From Pedobacter cryoconitis (GTDB taxonomy: Bacteria > Bacteroidota > Bacteroidia > Sphingobacteriales > Sphingobacteriaceae): a stretch of 64,000 nucleotides of DNA. The position numbers and the translations under genes were made by a program. Where the stretch lies: assembly GCF_003259615.1 (NCBI RefSeq), contig NZ_QLLR01000030.1, positions 1 through 64,000 of the forward strand, in the 5' to 3' direction. The notes beneath the pieces were generated by a model that saw only the letters and a list, made by a program, of their open reading frames with translations, was not told the DNA's origin and searched no databases. Numbering within the stretch: the first letter of the stretch is position 1; each line of letters opens with the position of its first letter. This document shows, piece after piece, positions 35,712 through 43,338 of the stretch.

Positions 35712-37157
35712 ATGAAATGGTTCAAAGCAAAATATACTTATATACTGATCGTGCTTTCCTTACTGGTAAGCACAGGACTTCAGGTAGTATGGCTACAGCA
35801 ACTTTTTGAGGCGCAGCAGAAACAGCTCAAAGATGAGATAGAACGTTTGGTAAGCAGAACTGCTCAAACCAATTCATATTATAGCCTTTCCACATTTACA
35901 GATCCGGGTAATCTGCTGCTGGCTAAGCAACTTTTTCTTTCTCCGCAGTGGGAACAGCTGCGCCAGGCATTTGATAACATGAAAATACAAGGTATGCGCG
36001 CTTCCTCCAGTATTATTGTTGATAATGATAGTACAGCAGTTACTTTGAGCTTAAACTTAAAGGATAGTTCTTCAAACAAACGCAGAAGACCTGTGGTATC
36101 CAGTACAGGAAAGACTCCGGAGGAACTGCGATTAATTGATAGCCTGTCCCTGGTAAAAATGAAAAAAACCCTGAGTACCAGCTTAAAGAAAATTGGTATT
36201 AACTCCAAAGCTTATTATAACATCTATTCCTATAACACTACAAAAGCATTTAAGAGCGATGCTCCAAAAGGATTCAAACCAGCATTTGTGAGCAGAAGTT
36301 ATCTCTATAATATTCAGAACATCTATAGATGTCAATTGAGCCTGGCTAGTATCAATACCGTAGTTTGGTATCGGATGCGATACTATCTGGCCTCCTCCAT
36401 CCTTATGATTTTACTAACCTGTACCGCTTTCTATTTTATACTCAAACTGTTACGCAGTCAGGAATTATATGCAGCAGCAAAGGCAGATTTTATCAGCAAT
36501 ATGACCCATGAGCTTAAGACACCTATTGCAACAGTACTGGTCGCGATGGAATCTATCAAAAAATATAACCTGATCAACAAGCCAGAAACCCTGCAAAGTT
36601 ATCTTGACATTAGTCAGCATGAAATGCGAAGGTTAGACCTGATGGTTGAAAAAGCATTAAATAGTAGTAGCGGAACTGAAACAGATCAGCCGCTGAACCT
36701 GGAATTATACGATGTACAATCAGGTCTGCAGCAAGTAGTCACCGCTATGCGGTTACAAAACAGTGAGGCAAATATCCAGTTCAACCTTTTAAAGGAACCT
36801 TGCTTTGTTTATGGTGACCCGGTTCATCTGACCAATATATTTTATAACCTGATTGATAATGCTTTTAAATATTCAGGGAAGAAACTGTCCTTGGCAATCA
36901 CGTGTAAATATGATACGGAGAAAGTAACATTGAGTTTCAAAGATAACGGACCTGGAATTGATAGGATTTATCATCAAAAGATATTTGAAAGATTCTTCAG
37001 GGTTCCTGTGAAAGGTGATACGCATGATATTAAAGGATCTGGTTTAGGGCTTCATTATGTCAGACAAATCGTACAAAAACATGGCGGAACTATCAAAATT
37101 AAAAGTGAGCCCGGAAATGGAACCAATTTTATCATCACCTTACCTATAGCATCATGA
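35712..37157 (+). CDS. Membrane sensor histidine kinase
   Basis: A 481-residue kinase with an N-terminal membrane helix (YILIVLSLLVSTGLQVVWL), a periplasmic sensor of about 200 residues and a second helix (SSILMILLTCTAFYFILKLL, about 228-247). HisKA carries His266 in NMTHELKTPIATVL. The ATPase domain shows NLIDNAFKYS, DNGPGID and GSGLGLHYV. It pairs with the response regulator, whose ATG overlaps its stop by 4 bases. Divergent orientation and phased repeats suggest it regulates the TonB receptor gene. Confidence 0.92.
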   Translation: MKWFKAKYTYILIVLSLLVSTGLQVVWLQQLFEAQQKQLKDEIERLVSRTAQTNSYYSLSTFTDPGNLLLAKQLFLSPQWEQLRQAFDNMKIQGMRASSSIIVDNDSTAVTLSLNLKDSSSNKRRRPVVSSTGKTPEELRLIDSLSLVKMKKTLSTSLKKIGINSKAYYNIYSYNTTKAFKSDAPKGFKPAFVSRSYLYNIQNIYRCQLSLASINTVVWYRMRYYLASSILMILLTCTAFYFILKLLRSQELYAAAKADFISNMTHELKTPIATVLVAMESIKKYNLINKPETLQSYLDISQHEMRRLDLMVEKALNSSSGTETDQPLNLELYDVQSGLQQVVTAMRLQNSEANIQFNLLKEPCFVYGDPVHLTNIFYNLIDNAFKYSGKKLSLAITCKYDTEKVTLSFKDNGPGIDRIYHQKIFERFFRVPVKGDTHDIKGSGLGLHYVRQIVQKHGGTIKIKSEPGNGTNFIITLPIAS

Positions 37158-37846
37158 GCCTGAAAGTATTATACGTAGAAGATGAGCCATTTTTATCGCA
37201 TATTGTTAGTGACGGGCTAAAAAGCAGCGGTTATACGGTTCAGGTTGTTGGAGACGGCAATTTAGTCATGGACGCTTACCTTTCCTTAAAGCCTGATATT
37301 TGTATTCTGGATATTATGCTTCCTTCTAAAGATGGTTATACGCTGGCAAAAGAACTCAGGGCTAGTCAGCCGGATCTGCCTATTATCTTTTTAAGCGCCA
37401 AATTACTTCCGGAAGATGTGGTAAAAGGCTTTAAATCCGGCGGCAATGACTATCTCAAAAAACCATTCAGTATGGAAGAATTACTGGTTAGAATGGAAGC
37501 CTTGTTACAACGTTTCGGGAAAGATACAATCGGTGAGACAGTTGAAACCAACAAAATTTATTCCTTCGCCAATTGCCAGCTGAATACCGTTTTACAGAAA
37601 TTAAATACCTCATCAGGTGAGCATTCCCTTTCTTTTAGGGAATGTGCTTTACTGGAAATGATGATTTTGCGCAAAAATGATGTTCTGGAGCGTCAGGAGG
37701 CACTGATTAAGATCTGGGGGGACGACAATTATTACAATACCAGGAGTATGGATGTATTTATGACCCATTTAAGGAAATTGCTGAAGGATGAGCCGGGTAT
37801 TCAAATCATGAACTTGAGAAGTATTGGTTATAAATTGATCTGTTAA
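37154..37846 (+). CDS. OmpR-family response regulator
   Basis: A 230-residue two-domain regulator. The receiver has the acidic pair ED at 9-10, phospho-acceptor Asp53 in ILDIMLPSKDGY and the conserved Lys in LKKPFSMEEL (about 102). The C-terminal winged helix shows LSFRECALLEMMILRKNDVLERQ and RSMDVFMTHLRKLL. It overlaps the kinase stop by 4 bases and should act on the divergent TonB receptor promoter. The length and architecture are normal. Confidence 0.92.
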   Translation: MSLKVLYVEDEPFLSHIVSDGLKSSGYTVQVVGDGNLVMDAYLSLKPDICILDIMLPSKDGYTLAKELRASQPDLPIIFLSAKLLPEDVVKGFKSGGNDYLKKPFSMEELLVRMEALLQRFGKDTIGETVETNKIYSFANCQLNTVLQKLNTSSGEHSLSFRECALLEMMILRKNDVLERQEALIKIWGDDNYYNTRSMDVFMTHLRKLLKDEPGIQIMNLRSIGYKLIC

Positions 37847-37933
37847 CTTAATTGTGAGGGCTAAATTACCAATTCCCTCGCAAAACCCTTACCTTGCAAG
37901 GCTCCACTAAAAACAGGGGTTAATAAAAAAAAG

Positions 37934-38329
37934 ATGGCACAGCAAAAGATTCACGTATGGGCAGGGACCACAGAGAAGTCTGAAGAACAATTTGATAAAT
38001 ATTTTGATCAGTCTAAATTCATCAAAGATAATTCAGATCCTAATCAGCGCAGCCAGTTCGGCAAAGATCTGAACCTGGAAAATGCTTATGATGAAGATTG
38101 GATTACCGTATACCATAGCAGAAAAAGGATCAGTATTCAGAGCGCTATTGAAGAATTACCGATATGGGACGACCAGTTAGAGGTTGCGATTTACCAGGCA
38201 GGTGTTAAAAAAGGAATGACTTTAGTCAATGCAATCATCAGTTATGCAAATGACGAGCTAACTATAGATAAACCATTAAACAGCTATAATAACCTGGTTT
38301 ACCTGGGTAGCTTTACTAATCCTTCCTAA
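37934..38329 (+). CDS. Imm22 family immunity protein
   Basis: A 131-residue acidic protein whose start (KIHVWAGTTEKSEEQFDKYF) and centre (SQFGKDLNLENAYDEDWITVYHS) match the Imm22 family of polymorphic-toxin immunity proteins. In known loci such genes sit next to a toxin C-terminal domain and neutralise it by binding. No toxin, secretion tag or Rhs/YD-repeat gene is seen on either side, so here it is an orphan. It could protect against toxins from competitors. A strong terminator follows. Confidence 0.75.
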   Translation: MAQQKIHVWAGTTEKSEEQFDKYFDQSKFIKDNSDPNQRSQFGKDLNLENAYDEDWITVYHSRKRISIQSAIEELPIWDDQLEVAIYQAGVKKGMTLVNAIISYANDELTIDKPLNSYNNLVYLGSFTNPS

Positions 38330-38375
38330 ATTAAACTCCGGCTTATAGTTATTAAAAGCAGGTTATCATGATAAA

Positions 38376-38416
38376 AAACATCAATGCCGAAAATCCTGTT
38401 TCCGGCATTGATGTTT
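38376..38416. terminator. Bidirectional terminator between Imm22 and lodB-like genes
   Basis: A 14-bp perfect stem, AAACATCAATGCCG with CGGCATTGATGTTT, encloses a 13-base loop. It lies between two converging genes and can stop transcription from both. Confidence 0.75.
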
Positions 38417-38442
38417 GTATGCTGCTGTATAAAAGGATACCG

Positions 38443-39386
38443 TTAAATCCTTCTTTCCCAAAATGGCTCTTCTGCCCAGCGCTGTTCTGTACGATAGTAT
38501 TGTTTACGCAAGTCCAGATACTGATTAAAGATACTTTTTATGTCCTGCTGATAAGATTTGATACCATCCGCATTGCCGCTAAAGAAATAATCCACTGCAC
38601 GGGCAGCATTACAAGCGGAAGAAACAGCAAAACCTATTCCCATGGAAGAAATGGGGTCAAATGCTGCTGCAGCGTCGCCTATGGCCAGAAAGTTACTCCG
38701 GGAAGAGGAATCAGTAAGCTGTGAGAAAGCATTTCTTACCCAGGGCTGTTCATCAGCAACTGCATGCTGAATCCGCTTTTTGATATTTTTGGTGGCCGAC
38801 AACAACGCATTCCAGTTTTCCGGCTGCCGCAATTGCTGTTTTTTGATAACATCTGCGTCACTAAACAGCGTGACTACCATACGCTGTCCGGGCAAAGCAG
38901 CACAATACCACCAGCCATCTTTTACCGTTTCAATGAACATTTCCTGAGCAATTACTTTAGGCACTTTAAAATGCAGAAATGCACCTACCCCGACTAACTG
39001 ATCATATTTAACAATAGGCAAATCCAGCATCCGGCAAAGATGGCCCTGTCTGCCACTTGCATCGAACAGAAATTTTGCATTGATCATAAAATCCCCCCTG
39101 GTCTGATGTTTCATCTGCAGTTCCCAATGCCCATTTTCCTTTTGTATAAGGTTTGTACATTTTGTTCTGGGAAAGATCTTTCCGCCTCTTTCCACAACTT
39201 TAGAAAGCATCAAAAAGGGTTAAACAAACTGGCATCTACGTGTTCTCCAATTCTGCTGGTATCAAATGCGGTATGATCTGTGAGGATAACTGTTAAAGAG
39301 GTCTGATCCAGCAAACTTAAAGCGGCGGAGGTGCCCGAAGGCCCTCCGCCGATAATCAATACATCGGTATTATAAATTTCTGACAT
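38443..39386 (-). pseudogene. Broken LodB-like flavoprotein (halogenase/monooxygenase fold)
   Basis: The ATG at 39386 gives MSEIYNTDVLIIGGGPSG, an FAD loop, and about 58 residues to VDASLFNPF before TGA. One base away the frame continues as LMLSKVVERGGKIFPRTKC to the normal C-terminus (FLAIGDAAAAFDPISSMGIG). The join lies in a run of five A on the plus strand at 39212-39216, where six would restore the frame. Even then the protein would be about 314 residues, and the segment between the FAD arm and LMLSKV (about 60-70 residues in LodB-like proteins, from memory) seems absent. LodB-like proteins are needed to build the quinone cofactor of the LodA partner next door. Confidence 0.75.
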
Positions 39387-39389
39387 CGC

Positions 39390-41435
39390 TTATCTCCTGT
39401 TGCGTGAGCCCGAACGCGGAAGTCCCAGGCCTGCAGCACTGACAGCGATAGGTTTGAATGCTTGTGTTTCCAGGAAGTTAGCGAGCATTTCTCCTCTGCC
39501 GCCTCTGTTTCTGATTAGCCTTTTGTCTGGTTCAATAAAATAAACCGGAATGGTTGTTTCATCGTCCTCCGGATTTCCGCTGATCTCCCCTACACCCACA
39601 TCTTTATAACTGAACAGCTCATTCACACGCTCTGTTTCTACAATATACGGGAAACCTGGCTGCCCGGCATTCTGATCGCGGATAAATCCTAAGGATGACC
39701 AATGCTCGACCATTTGTACAAAAGTATTTACTCCGCGTGCATAATTTACTTGTACACCCGCCGGATTATGTGAAGCCAGCTGCCCTTCAACGGTTAGTTC
39801 GCCTACAATCACATCCCAGGGACTTTGAGGCGGCCACCAGTAAGAGTAATAAGTGGGTGGCTTTGGCTTACCGTTCTCTTTATTAATGGTAGGATCAGTA
39901 AAATTAACATACTGTACTGTGCATTGGAAAAAGTCTGCTTGCCACGGACAAGCCATCCTTTTCGTCAAATCTCCAGGTTCGCAGCCTCCGCCTTCACATT
40001 CGTCTCTGGAAGGGGTTAATCCATTTTCCTGGTAATAAGCTTCATCTTTGTGGTGTTTAATTACATAAGGTGATTCATATAACTTACTGTTTTGCAGACT
40101 CCAGGTCACTTCGATTCCCGGGCACATCGGTAAACCGACACAGTTTCCTACACTTGCGGTATCGTGTGGATTTACGGGGTAAGGTGCAGGAACAGCATCA
40201 TTTACGAACCACCCTTTTGCCCATTGACTTAACAGGAAATATTGCGTTTCATCTAAAGCGAGGAATTTTACAATATTAACCTCACTGACCGAGTTACTGC
40301 CTGAACCTGATGGCATCATCGGGAAATAATCTTCTCCTTGTTCCCTGAACAATTTCTGCTGAGGCTGTTCATCCGGCGGTAATACAGGCGGAATATCATC
40401 GGGTCTTCTGAAATAAGAAAAATAATTCATCCGGTTATCCAGATTATCCGGTGATGGGTCTGAGAAATCAAAGATATTAGAACAAAAAGCCGACATAGCC
40501 TGTACATTGGATACCCATTGATACCGGTTGATCCGCTGAATAACCGGAAGAATATCCCGCTTATAGTCAGCAACATATGTGGTACTATATTGACCATTGT
40601 TATACAATTGGGGAACCAGGTTAAAATGTCTGACTCCAACATCAAACATCGTGTCACTCAGATTTGAAATATTGACGATCTCCGGGGCAAAATCTGGTGA
40701 GCCAACAATGATCCATGCGGTTAGTTTTTGCTCAGGCTCCCCATTGTTAAATACAACAGTCGCGTAGACAGGGCCATCCGATATATCATCGTGCCAGGTA
40801 TCAGAACCACCATAATTAGTCAATGGCTTATCTCCGCCGGCATTTCCATAACCGCCCAAAACGACTAGACGACCTTGATTATCAGTACGAAGATCTCCTA
40901 AAGTCCTGATAGGTGTGCCGTAAGTCACTTCTGCAGGCGGGTATTCCACCGGATAACCGGCAGGTGCATCATTTTTAGTAAAAGTAATGGCTTGTTCTCT
41001 TCCAGAAATGGTTCTCGGACCGGGATCTACAAGCAGCGTCTTTCTATTCGATCCGGTTACCGCGTCGTTGCGAAATTTCACACCTGTATTATGGTAACTG
41101 TTTGAATTGCCATACAAAAGATTGCCCTTCAATTCACTAAATTGATACCAGGCAGCTTTTTTACTGGCCAGATGCACTGTCCAGGTAATTGACTCCACAT
41201 CAGGAGAGTCAAGTGTAAGCTCTGTTCCATCGTCGCTGTAGATTTTAAAAGGCTGTCCTTGCCGTTTAACCAGCCCGATTTCATCTTTAAATTTAATCAC
41301 GTGCCCGGTAGTTACGTTTCCGTAATAATCAGCCTCAAAGGGCAGCCCTCCGATAGTAACCGGAGTAAGGCAAATTTGATCCGGGCTATTGCCCAAACGG
41401 GCAACACCGACAGATGGGTGAATTTTTAATGTCAT
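39390..41435 (-). CDS. LodA/GoxA-like quinoprotein amino-acid oxidase
   Basis: From the ATG at 41435 the protein has 681 residues and begins MTLKIHPSVGVARLGNSPD, the LodA family signature. LodA enzymes are amino-acid oxidases releasing hydrogen peroxide and use a cysteine tryptophylquinone built from their own Cys and Trp. The likely cofactor Cys is Cys505 in WQADFFQC, and the partner Trp is Trp533 or Trp534 in YYSYWWPP. An upstream in-frame extension of 32 residues is not family-like. Three bases separate the stop from the lodB-like start, so they were one operon; the broken partner makes an active enzyme doubtful. Confidence 0.87.
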   Translation of the reverse strand: MTLKIHPSVGVARLGNSPDQICLTPVTIGGLPFEADYYGNVTTGHVIKFKDEIGLVKRQGQPFKIYSDDGTELTLDSPDVESITWTVHLASKKAAWYQFSELKGNLLYGNSNSYHNTGVKFRNDAVTGSNRKTLLVDPGPRTISGREQAITFTKNDAPAGYPVEYPPAEVTYGTPIRTLGDLRTDNQGRLVVLGGYGNAGGDKPLTNYGGSDTWHDDISDGPVYATVVFNNGEPEQKLTAWIIVGSPDFAPEIVNISNLSDTMFDVGVRHFNLVPQLYNNGQYSTTYVADYKRDILPVIQRINRYQWVSNVQAMSAFCSNIFDFSDPSPDNLDNRMNYFSYFRRPDDIPPVLPPDEQPQQKLFREQGEDYFPMMPSGSGSNSVSEVNIVKFLALDETQYFLLSQWAKGWFVNDAVPAPYPVNPHDTASVGNCVGLPMCPGIEVTWSLQNSKLYESPYVIKHHKDEAYYQENGLTPSRDECEGGGCEPGDLTKRMACPWQADFFQCTVQYVNFTDPTINKENGKPKPPTYYSYWWPPQSPWDVIVGELTVEGQLASHNPAGVQVNYARGVNTFVQMVEHWSSLGFIRDQNAGQPGFPYIVETERVNELFSYKDVGVGEISGNPEDDETTIPVYFIEPDKRLIRNRGGRGEMLANFLETQAFKPIAVSAAGLGLPRSGSRNRR

Positions 41436-41544
41436 AATTTGATAGGTTAATTTAGATAATGATAGCCTTGCAGGTGATTTGAGCGTTCTTGTGAGGCTAT
41501 ATAATTTAAGAAAATAAAACACATAAAACACTATATTTCAGATA

Positions 41545-41606
41545 TTTAAATTAGACAAACAACAATTTAAATCAGACAAACAAAAATTAGATCATATAAA
41601 CAACAA
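41545..41606. repeat. Three 21-bp tandem repeats upstream of the lodA-like gene
   Basis: TTTAAATTAGACAAACAACAA (41545-41565) is followed directly by TTTAAATCAGACAAACAAAAA (41566-41586), then a degenerate third copy ending AAACAACAA (41587-41606). The period is 21 bases, two helical turns. The array occupies the gap between the LuxR-type regulator stop and the lodA-like gene on the same strand, so it may be a regulator binding array. Confidence 0.6.
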
Positions 41607-42389
41607 TTAAATTATCCCGCTTTTAATCGCAAAACCAACGAGTGCAATTGCATTTGGCATATTGGTTTTATGCTGCATACTTCTGCGGTGATTGATCACC
41701 GTATGCTCACTAACAAATAATTTATCAGCTATCATTTTACTGCTTAAGCCTTCAGCCATCCATAACAGGACTTCTTTTTCACGTTTGGAAAAAATCTGAT
41801 CTTCTTTATTTAAGTAATAAACCTTCTTACAAATAACTTCATTTTCCCTGGCCCTATTTTCGTCAATTCTCTCTACTGTTTGAATTACAGGGCCGAAACC
41901 ATTGATTTTTATCAGGATTCCCATGCTGTACACCGGATTCCGTTCCTCGTCTGAGATAAAGCAGTTACGCTGTAAGAAATGCTCGTGCTGACCGTTTCTG
42001 TTTTTGATCATAGATTGATAAGAAAAAATATGATTTTTGTGATCTTCGAATGCTATGTTCTCTAAAATCTGCAAACGGTCAGGAAAGATCTCCTCATTGA
42101 ATAGCCTTAAATGGTCCTGCTGATAAATTTCAAGTGTATGGTTAATACCGTTTTTCAAGAAACATTCAGCGTTATAACCTGCGAAATTTTCAGACATATT
42201 AATGTATAAGCCACTTTTATAATTCAGCAAATAGATGAAAGGGATACTGTGCATTAAAAACGATTGAGCGAAGTCGTTAGCGAGGAAAAAATCATCAAAG
42301 CCTGTTAATTTTAATTGTTCAGCTTCGACTCCTTTATTTTTGAGCGCACTTAAATAGCCAAGCCAGGTTGGCTTGTTGTTCGTTTTCAT
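41607..42389 (-). CDS. PAS-like/LuxR-type transcriptional regulator
   Basis: A 260-residue protein with a C-terminal LuxR HTH (FSKREKEVLLWMAEGLSSKMIADKLFVS, then VINHRRSMQHKT) and an N-terminal PAS-like half (ENFAGYNAECFLKNG; NGQHEHFLQRN). It lies immediately upstream of the lodA-like gene on the same strand, across the 21-bp repeats, and is the likely regulator of that operon. It shares its layout with the regulator at 32440. The start is the ATG at 42389. Confidence 0.83.
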   Translation of the reverse strand: MKTNNKPTWLGYLSALKNKGVEAEQLKLTGFDDFFLANDFAQSFLMHSIPFIYLLNYKSGLYINMSENFAGYNAECFLKNGINHTLEIYQQDHLRLFNEEIFPDRLQILENIAFEDHKNHIFSYQSMIKNRNGQHEHFLQRNCFISDEERNPVYSMGILIKINGFGPVIQTVERIDENRARENEVICKKVYYLNKEDQIFSKREKEVLLWMAEGLSSKMIADKLFVSEHTVINHRRSMQHKTNMPNAIALVGFAIKSGII

Positions 42390-42624
42390 TGGAGCGTTAA
42401 TTCGATGTAAACTGGTTAGGAATACACATCACAATATACAGACAATCTGTTACATAGCAATAAAAAAAAACAGTAATAGCATGGGTTATTATTTACGATA
42501 AAAAGGCATTTACATGCGTTAAGATAACGCGTTATTTTATAGTTAAAACGTAAATATAAAAACAGTATCGGTTTAGCAATTCGTGGTTAATTTGAAAAAT
42601 AATGCAGGCAAAGATTTATAACCG

Positions 42625-42659
42625 GTAGCAATAAAATATACATTAGTACCAATAAAATA
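42625..42659. repeat. Paired GTAnCAATAAAATA repeats
   Basis: GTAGCAATAAAATA (42625-42638) and GTACCAATAAAATA (42646-42659) are 21 bases apart, just upstream of the HEAT-like gene. The 283-base gap also holds the palindrome ATAACGCGTTAT at 42524-42535. Both are candidate protein-binding sites; no gene is seen in this gap. Confidence 0.35.
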
Positions 42660-42672
42660 CTATTTTTAGTCT

Positions 42673-43224
42673 ATGACTCCTCCTGCTCTGCTTAATTCAT
42701 TAAAAACGACACTGCAAAAAAGCAAAGTAGAAAAACTGGCACTGATTGCAGCAGAACAGGATTTTTCAACAAAGGAACTTATCGATTTGACTTTTCATCA
42801 GGAGGAAAAAATTGCCTTCAGAGCTGCATGGGTTTTGGAAAATGTATTTTCCTTAGATCAGGAAAGGTTTTTACCCTATGCAACCTATTTTCTGGCCAAA
42901 CTTCCGGATCAGAACAATCTATCTGCACGCAGACATTACAGCAAAATCCTGGCTTTGATGACTAAAAAAAATGCACCAGTAGCTTTAAAAGAGATTGTTG
43001 TAAATTATGATACAGAAATCCTCGTCAATACGGTGTTCGGTTGGCTGATTGACGAGAAAGTCCCTGTAGCTGTAAAATCGCATGGTCTGAATATCCTGGC
43101 CAATCTCAATACCAAACATAACTGGATTAAAGAAGAGCTTCTTCAAACCATGGATTTCCTGGTTGATAAAGAAAGTATCGCATTCTTTGGCAAGGTGAAA
43201 AAGATCAGAAAACAACTGATGTAA
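42673..43224 (+). CDS. Helical-repeat (HEAT-like) hypothetical protein
   Basis: A 183-residue, almost entirely helical protein with pairs of amphipathic helices (IAFRAAWVLENVF, NNLSARRHYSKILALM, VAVKSHGLNILANLN) that look like HEAT/armadillo repeats. No catalytic site, signal peptide or membrane segment is present. I recognise no specific family name. It is probably a binding scaffold. It is isolated: the LuxR regulator lies divergent upstream and the TonB receptor gene converges on it across a 19-bp repeat array. Confidence 0.65.
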   Translation: MTPPALLNSLKTTLQKSKVEKLALIAAEQDFSTKELIDLTFHQEEKIAFRAAWVLENVFSLDQERFLPYATYFLAKLPDQNNLSARRHYSKILALMTKKNAPVALKEIVVNYDTEILVNTVFGWLIDEKVPVAVKSHGLNILANLNTKHNWIKEELLQTMDFLVDKESIAFFGKVKKIRKQLM

Positions 43225-43248
43225 ATTTGTTCTTTATGGAGAGGCTGG

Positions 43249-43338
43249 TTTGCCCGGTTATTCTTGGTTTGCCCGGTTATTTTCAGCTTACCTGGCTATT
43301 ATCAGTTTGCCCGGCTATTTTCAGTTTGCCCGGTCTGC
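43249..43338. repeat. 19-bp tandem repeat array at the TonB receptor 3' end
   Basis: Units beginning TTTGCCCGGTTATT(C/T)T start at 43249, 43268, 43287, 43306 and 43325, exactly 19 bases apart; copies 3 and 5 are degenerate. The array spans the receptor stop codon at 43302 and encodes its last dozen residues. The period is not a multiple of three, so copies read in different frames. Confidence 0.8.

Noticed and set aside
37852-37883. Hairpin after the response regulator as a terminator
   Set aside because: The stem needs a G-U pair, encloses a 14-base loop and lacks a T run, so support is too weak.
41436-41531. Longer N-terminus for the LodA-like protein
   Set aside because: The extra residues are basic and hydrophobic in no family-like pattern and run through the putative promoter; the family starts at MTLKIHPS.
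42516-42535. GCGTTA/TAACGC inverted repeats as an origin or att site
   Set aside because: Short AT-rich region with one 12-bp palindrome; no integrase, DnaA boxes or flanking direct repeats.
43249-43338. Short regular repeats as a CRISPR array
   Set aside because: The 19-bp units are contiguous without spacers and no cas genes are present; the same holds for the 13-bp and 21-bp arrays.
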